Part shown: positions 21,853 through 25,465 of the stretch, piece after piece
Layout: each line of letters begins with the position of its first letter
How positions within the stretch are numbered: the stretch's first letter is position 1
Assembly (NCBI GenBank): GCA_964487355.1
Contig: CAZAPS010000022.1
Span: 1 to 25,465 of the forward strand
Direction: 5' to 3'
DNA length: 25,465 nucleotides
DNA from: JAXGYX01 sp964487355
Lineage (GTDB): Bacteria; Bacillota; Clostridia; Saccharofermentanales; Fastidiosipilaceae
The notes under the pieces: generated by a model
The model's database searches: none
Told to the model about the DNA's origin: nothing
What the model saw: only the letters and a program-made list of their open reading frames with translations
Program-made: the position numbers and the translations under genes

Positions 21853-23675
21853 CAGTTCGGCAGTTTCACATCAGATTTTTGCTTTTCACAAGTCATCAGG
21901 TTTTGCTGAGCGGCAAGCAGAAGCTCCCGATAGACACCGTTTTGCTCGACTAATTCCTTGTGAGTGCCCTGCTCGACAATCCTTCCTTTGTCCAACACAA
22001 AGATCCGGTCGGCGTCACAGATTGTGGACAACCGATGAGCGATCACAAAGGTTGTTCGACCACTCGACAAAGTCTCAATTCCCTGTTGTATCACCGACTC
22101 GGTTTCCGAGTCAACGCTGGATGTCGCCTCGTCCAAAACCAAAATTCGAGGATCGCGCACCAGAGCGCGCGCGAAGGTGATCAGTTGGCGCTCGCCGGCT
22201 GAAAAGTCCGTTCCCCTTTCATTCACCGGTGAATCGATCCCCTTTTTCAGGCGATTCAAGAAAGTGGCTCCACCAACTTTTGACAGCGACTCGAGCGCGT
22301 CCTCTTTCGTGATCGAGCGGTCACCCATGGCGATATTGCTGTAAATGGTACCGGCGAAAAGATAGGGTTCCTGCAACACGATCGCGATTTGCGAACGAAG
22401 CTTGCGGCGGTCGAGCTGTTCTTGATCTTTTTGGTCAAATCTCAGTCGTCCTTTCTGAGGGCGGTAAAACCCCAACAACAGATTCATGATGGTGCTTTTA
22501 CCCGATCCGGTCGCTCCGACAAATGCGATGTTCTCACCTGCACGGACCTTGAAGCTGATGTCCTTCAATACCGCTTCTTTGTCATACGCGAACGTCACCG
22601 ACTCGAACTCAACCTCGCCATTCAGGCGCTCCGGCGAATCAGCGCCATCAAACCGGGATTCCGGCGTAGTCTTGAGAAAATCAAGTATTTGATCCGCGGC
22701 GCTAAAAGAACGTTCCATATCTCCGATGCGGCTCATCGCGCCGGAAACCTGATTGAACAGCTTGGTCATATAGTCGATGAATATATATAAATATCCAACC
22801 GGTAAAATAGAGACGCCGTTGAATTGACTGTGGCCAAATAAAATCAACACCAGAGTCAGCATTACATATTGAAGCGCCTGAGTAATGTTATAGGCGCTGT
22901 AGGCATATAGATTCGACATGTCGGCGCTGTGACGATAGACCTCATCGTTGATCTCGTCAAATTCCTCCAGGATCTGATCCTCGCGATTCAACGCCTGAAT
23001 GATCGACATGTTTTGCAAAGACTCGTTCAACGTGCCATTCAGTTCACCATATGAGCGTCGAAACTCCCGGGTGTAGCGCGACGCCTTCCCGCGGTAGTCA
23101 CGGATCACCAAGTAGATGAATGGGAGCGCCACCAGCGCCAACAGCATTAATCGATAATCGACAAACGCCAGCGCGATCAAAATACCCACCGCGTACAAAG
23201 ACGCCGACAGCAATTGCGACAACACGACTTCAAAGAGCCCCCGAACCGCCTTGGTGTCATTGGTGATCCTGGACACTACCGTACCCGCCGGCAGGTTGTC
23301 GAAGTATTGAATCGGCAGTTCCTGAAGGTGCTCAAACGCGTCGTTTTGCATAAATTGAACAACGCGGTTCGCCGCGCCGTTGAGGCGATAGGTCCCGGCG
23401 TAGCGCAGCGCCGAGGCGATCAGCACACAGAACAAAAAGGCGCAGATCAGGAGAATCAGCACAGACCATGTCCAGCCGGGTGAGCGCACATTCGGCATTT
23501 CGCGGTCGACGATGTAGCCGATCATGAACGGCGCCAACAGATCGAACAAGACCGAGAGCATCATGATCACTGTGCCTGAAAACAGCGAACCTTTCACTCG
23601 TCCGGTATAGCTCAGCAACATTTGCCGGCGTGAGGCGCCGACCGGGTTTTCGCGTGAGTTAAAATCAGCCCGCAC
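21849..23675 (-). CDS. ABC exporter half-transporter, second subunit (catalytic Walker B)
   Basis: Half-transporter with an N-terminal membrane domain (about 20-320, six segments) and an ATPase domain. Of 608 residues, Walker A is GATGSGKS at 387-394, the signature is FSAGE at 491-495 (a change from LSGGQ), Walker B ILVLD at 511-515 is followed by the catalytic Glu516, and the switch His is 547. The GTG at 23675 follows GGAGG by nine bases; an in-frame ATG 33 codons upstream lies deep inside the previous gene and gives no family sequence. It overlaps the first subunit by 11 bases, so the two are coupled. The pair resembles BmrCD, LmrCD and TM287/288 multidrug exporters; the substrate is unknown. 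Confidence 0.93.
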   Translation of the reverse strand: MRADFNSRENPVGASRRQMLLSYTGRVKGSLFSGTVIMMLSVLFDLLAPFMIGYIVDREMPNVRSPGWTWSVLILLICAFLFCVLIASALRYAGTYRLNGAANRVVQFMQNDAFEHLQELPIQYFDNLPAGTVVSRITNDTKAVRGLFEVVLSQLLSASLYAVGILIALAFVDYRLMLLALVALPFIYLVIRDYRGKASRYTREFRRSYGELNGTLNESLQNMSIIQALNREDQILEEFDEINDEVYRHSADMSNLYAYSAYNITQALQYVMLTLVLILFGHSQFNGVSILPVGYLYIFIDYMTKLFNQVSGAMSRIGDMERSFSAADQILDFLKTTPESRFDGADSPERLNGEVEFESVTFAYDKEAVLKDISFKVRAGENIAFVGATGSGKSTIMNLLLGFYRPQKGRLRFDQKDQEQLDRRKLRSQIAIVLQEPYLFAGTIYSNIAMGDRSITKEDALESLSKVGGATFLNRLKKGIDSPVNERGTDFSAGERQLITFARALVRDPRILVLDEATSSVDSETESVIQQGIETLSSGRTTFVIAHRLSTICDADRIFVLDKGRIVEQGTHKELVEQNGVYRELLLAAQQNLMTCEKQKSDVKLPNC

Positions 23676-25449
23676 TTTGCCTGTCCTCCATTTGTTGATG
23701 AACGAACTGTTTTTTGTACCACCGGTCGGAGGCCAGCAGCTGCTCGTGAGTCCCCTGTCGGCGCACCCGTCCATTTTTCAGCACGACGATATGGTCGGCC
23801 GCCATCACACAGGACAGACGATGCGAGCTGATTACTGTCGTCTTACCCTCGCGATCGGCACGCAGACGCTCCAAAATCACCGCTTCGGTCTCGGTGTCCA
23901 CAGCGGACAGCGCATCATCCAAAATTAAAATATCCGGATCTTTAAATAAAGCCCGCGCGATACAGATGCGCTGTTTTTGACCACCCGACAGCGCGATCCC
24001 CTTTTCACCCGCCAACGTGTCCAGTCCTTCCGGAAGCTGACTTAGATCCTTGCGAAGATCAGCCAGATCCAATACTTGATTCAGCCGAGCATCCAAGTCC
24101 GCGCCGCTCAAGACTTTGCCCGCGCTGTCCGTTTCAGCGCCCATCAAAATATTGTCTCGCACCGAGCGCGAAAATAAAACCGCCTGCTGCGGACAGTAGC
24201 CGATCCGCGCGCGCAAAGATTTGATTTTATATTCTTGAATGGGCCGTCCATCCAGATAAATCTGCCCCTCATCAAGTGCCGGATAGAAACGCAAAAACTG
24301 TCGCAGCAATGTGGTTTTGCCCGACCCGATCTTGCCGACCAGTCCCAAAGTCTCGCCATCTTTCAAATCGAATGAGACATCGCGCAAACCGGGCACGGTG
24401 GAACCGGGATAAGTAAACCCACACGACCGGCACTCGATGTTCGCCGGCCCGGTGAACTCAACAGCTCCGGGAACGTCCTCCACATCGATCGGCCGATCAA
24501 GCAATTCCTGAATGCGTTCCATCGAGGCCAGCCCCATCTGGCCGACATTGATAAAATCCCCGAGCGCAAACATCGGCCAGACGATCATGTCGACGTAAAT
24601 AATAAATGAAATCATTTGTCCGATCGACAAGGTGCCGTTATAAATCCCGCGCGCGCTCAGCGCCAGCGCGATGACATACGAGAATCCGGGGATCAGCTTA
24701 GATATAATCGGAAACCAGATGCGATAGCGGACAACCGCCATGTTTTTACGATACAGGTCTTCTGATTTATCCTGAAACATCTCCAGTTGACTGTCTTCCC
24801 TGCCATAGGCGCGGACAACCCGCACACCGGCGACATTGTCCAACACAGCGTCGTTCATCTCGTCAAAAGCTTCCTGCGCGACATCGTACAAAGGATAGAC
24901 TTTGCGTCCGATATGCAAAGAGAGCACCATGATCAACGGCAACGGAAGCACAGCCAGCAAAGTCATCGGCCAGGAAATTCGGATGCCCATCATCAAAATA
25001 ATCACCAATGGGTTGAGCGCGGCGTCACAGATCGCCATCACGCCATACCCCGCCGTGTCGGCCAGAGCCAACACATCGTTGGTCGACTTGCCCATCAGTG
25101 AACCGGTGGAATGTTCGGCGTAGAAGGTCGGCCCCTGACGGCGAAATCGCTCCATGAGTCGATGTCGAGTCACACGTGAGATCAGATCCCCGCCTTTCAA
25201 CAGGCGAACATTCCACATATAATCCACGAAATAAAGCGCCACGACCGTCAGCGCCAGCGCCGCGATCATTCTCGCGAAGTTGGCCCGCTCCATACTCCCG
25301 TCGGTCAGCCCATCGGCGATGCGACCGACCATCAATGGCGGCAGCAGCGCGAGGACATAATTCACCACAACAAAAACAAACGCCACGAGATATTGACGTC
25401 TATATAATTTGATAAACCATTTAAATCGCCGATAAAGCTGACTCAACAT
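23665..25449 (-). CDS. ABC exporter half-transporter, first subunit (degenerate Walker B)
   Basis: Partner half-transporter with a six-segment membrane domain (about 15-305) and an ATPase domain. Of 594 residues, Walker A is GKIGSGKT at 372-379, the signature is a perfect LSGGQ at 487-491, and Walker B is ILILD at 507-511. Asp512 stands where the catalytic glutamate should be, and the switch His is 543. The Asp marks this as the non-catalytic half of a heterodimer, whose intact LSGGQ completes the active site of the other subunit. The ATG at 25449 follows AAGGAG by nine bases, just inside the window edge. Any promoter or regulator lies beyond the window. Confidence 0.94.
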   Translation of the reverse strand: MLSQLYRRFKWFIKLYRRQYLVAFVFVVVNYVLALLPPLMVGRIADGLTDGSMERANFARMIAALALTVVALYFVDYMWNVRLLKGGDLISRVTRHRLMERFRRQGPTFYAEHSTGSLMGKSTNDVLALADTAGYGVMAICDAALNPLVIILMMGIRISWPMTLLAVLPLPLIMVLSLHIGRKVYPLYDVAQEAFDEMNDAVLDNVAGVRVVRAYGREDSQLEMFQDKSEDLYRKNMAVVRYRIWFPIISKLIPGFSYVIALALSARGIYNGTLSIGQMISFIIYVDMIVWPMFALGDFINVGQMGLASMERIQELLDRPIDVEDVPGAVEFTGPANIECRSCGFTYPGSTVPGLRDVSFDLKDGETLGLVGKIGSGKTTLLRQFLRFYPALDEGQIYLDGRPIQEYKIKSLRARIGYCPQQAVLFSRSVRDNILMGAETDSAGKVLSGADLDARLNQVLDLADLRKDLSQLPEGLDTLAGEKGIALSGGQKQRICIARALFKDPDILILDDALSAVDTETEAVILERLRADREGKTTVISSHRLSCVMAADHIVVLKNGRVRRQGTHEQLLASDRWYKKQFVHQQMEDRQSAG

Positions 25450-25465
25450 GGCCGGACACTCCTTG

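Noticed and set aside
23676..23774. N-terminal extension of the second ABC subunit (33 extra codons)
   Set aside because: The extra residues lie within the coding region of the first subunit in another frame and are rich in Cys, Trp and Ser unlike the family; the GTG at 23675 has a GGAGG site.

Overview
The window comes from a Gram-positive, probably anaerobic member of the Firmicutes (Clostridia-like) with moderate G+C. The clues are the low-GC Gram-positive form of ribosomal protein S12, AAGGAG-type ribosome binding sites before most genes, the block hprK-murB-rapZ-yvcK-whiA, an oxygen-sensitive hybrid-cluster protein, and a sodium-pumping decarboxylase. The species cannot be named from this sequence alone. 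Twenty-three of the 25 protein genes lie on the minus strand. The nitroreductase, the HEAT-like protein and one tRNA-Gly lie on the plus strand.

Layout from left to right (most transcription runs right to left). 1-1978: str operon rpsL-rpsG-fusA with its promoter; fusA runs off the window. 2112-4050: an unrecognised acidic protein and serS. 4256-4777: nitroreductase (plus). 4790-10487: hprK-murB-rapZ-yvcK-whiA-trmL, a run joining carbon-catabolite control, wall-precursor synthesis, cell-division regulation and tRNA modification. 10695-10792: tRNA-Gly(GCC) with its own promoter and terminator. 10907-14365: four-gene Na+-translocating oxaloacetate decarboxylase operon oadA-oadG-biotin carrier-oadB, in which the biotin domain is a separate protein. 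14580-15524: divergent unrecognised HEAT-like protein. 15565-18647: TPP-riboswitch operon made of a thiamine-binding small protein and the ThiX-ThiY-ThiZ pyrimidine-precursor importer. 18753-19832: a sugar-type binding lipoprotein with no transporter genes beside it. 20099-21736: hcp, with a perfect FNR-type palindrome upstream. 21849-25449: a heterodimeric ABC exporter pair with one degenerate ATPase site.

Most genes are familiar housekeeping or metabolic genes, and I see no convincing undescribed multi-gene system. The most interesting signals are regulatory: the FNR-type box centred about 40 bases upstream of the inferred hcp start site; three complementary six-base segments below the TPP aptamer that could couple termination to Shine-Dalgarno exposure; a terminator-like hairpin overlapping the inferred rpsL start site; a terminator-like hairpin between hprK and murB; and a palindrome just below the oadA promoter. 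The two unrecognised proteins (2112-2534 and 14580-15524) are the main unknowns. No CRISPR array, insertion sequence, phage gene or integrase was seen.
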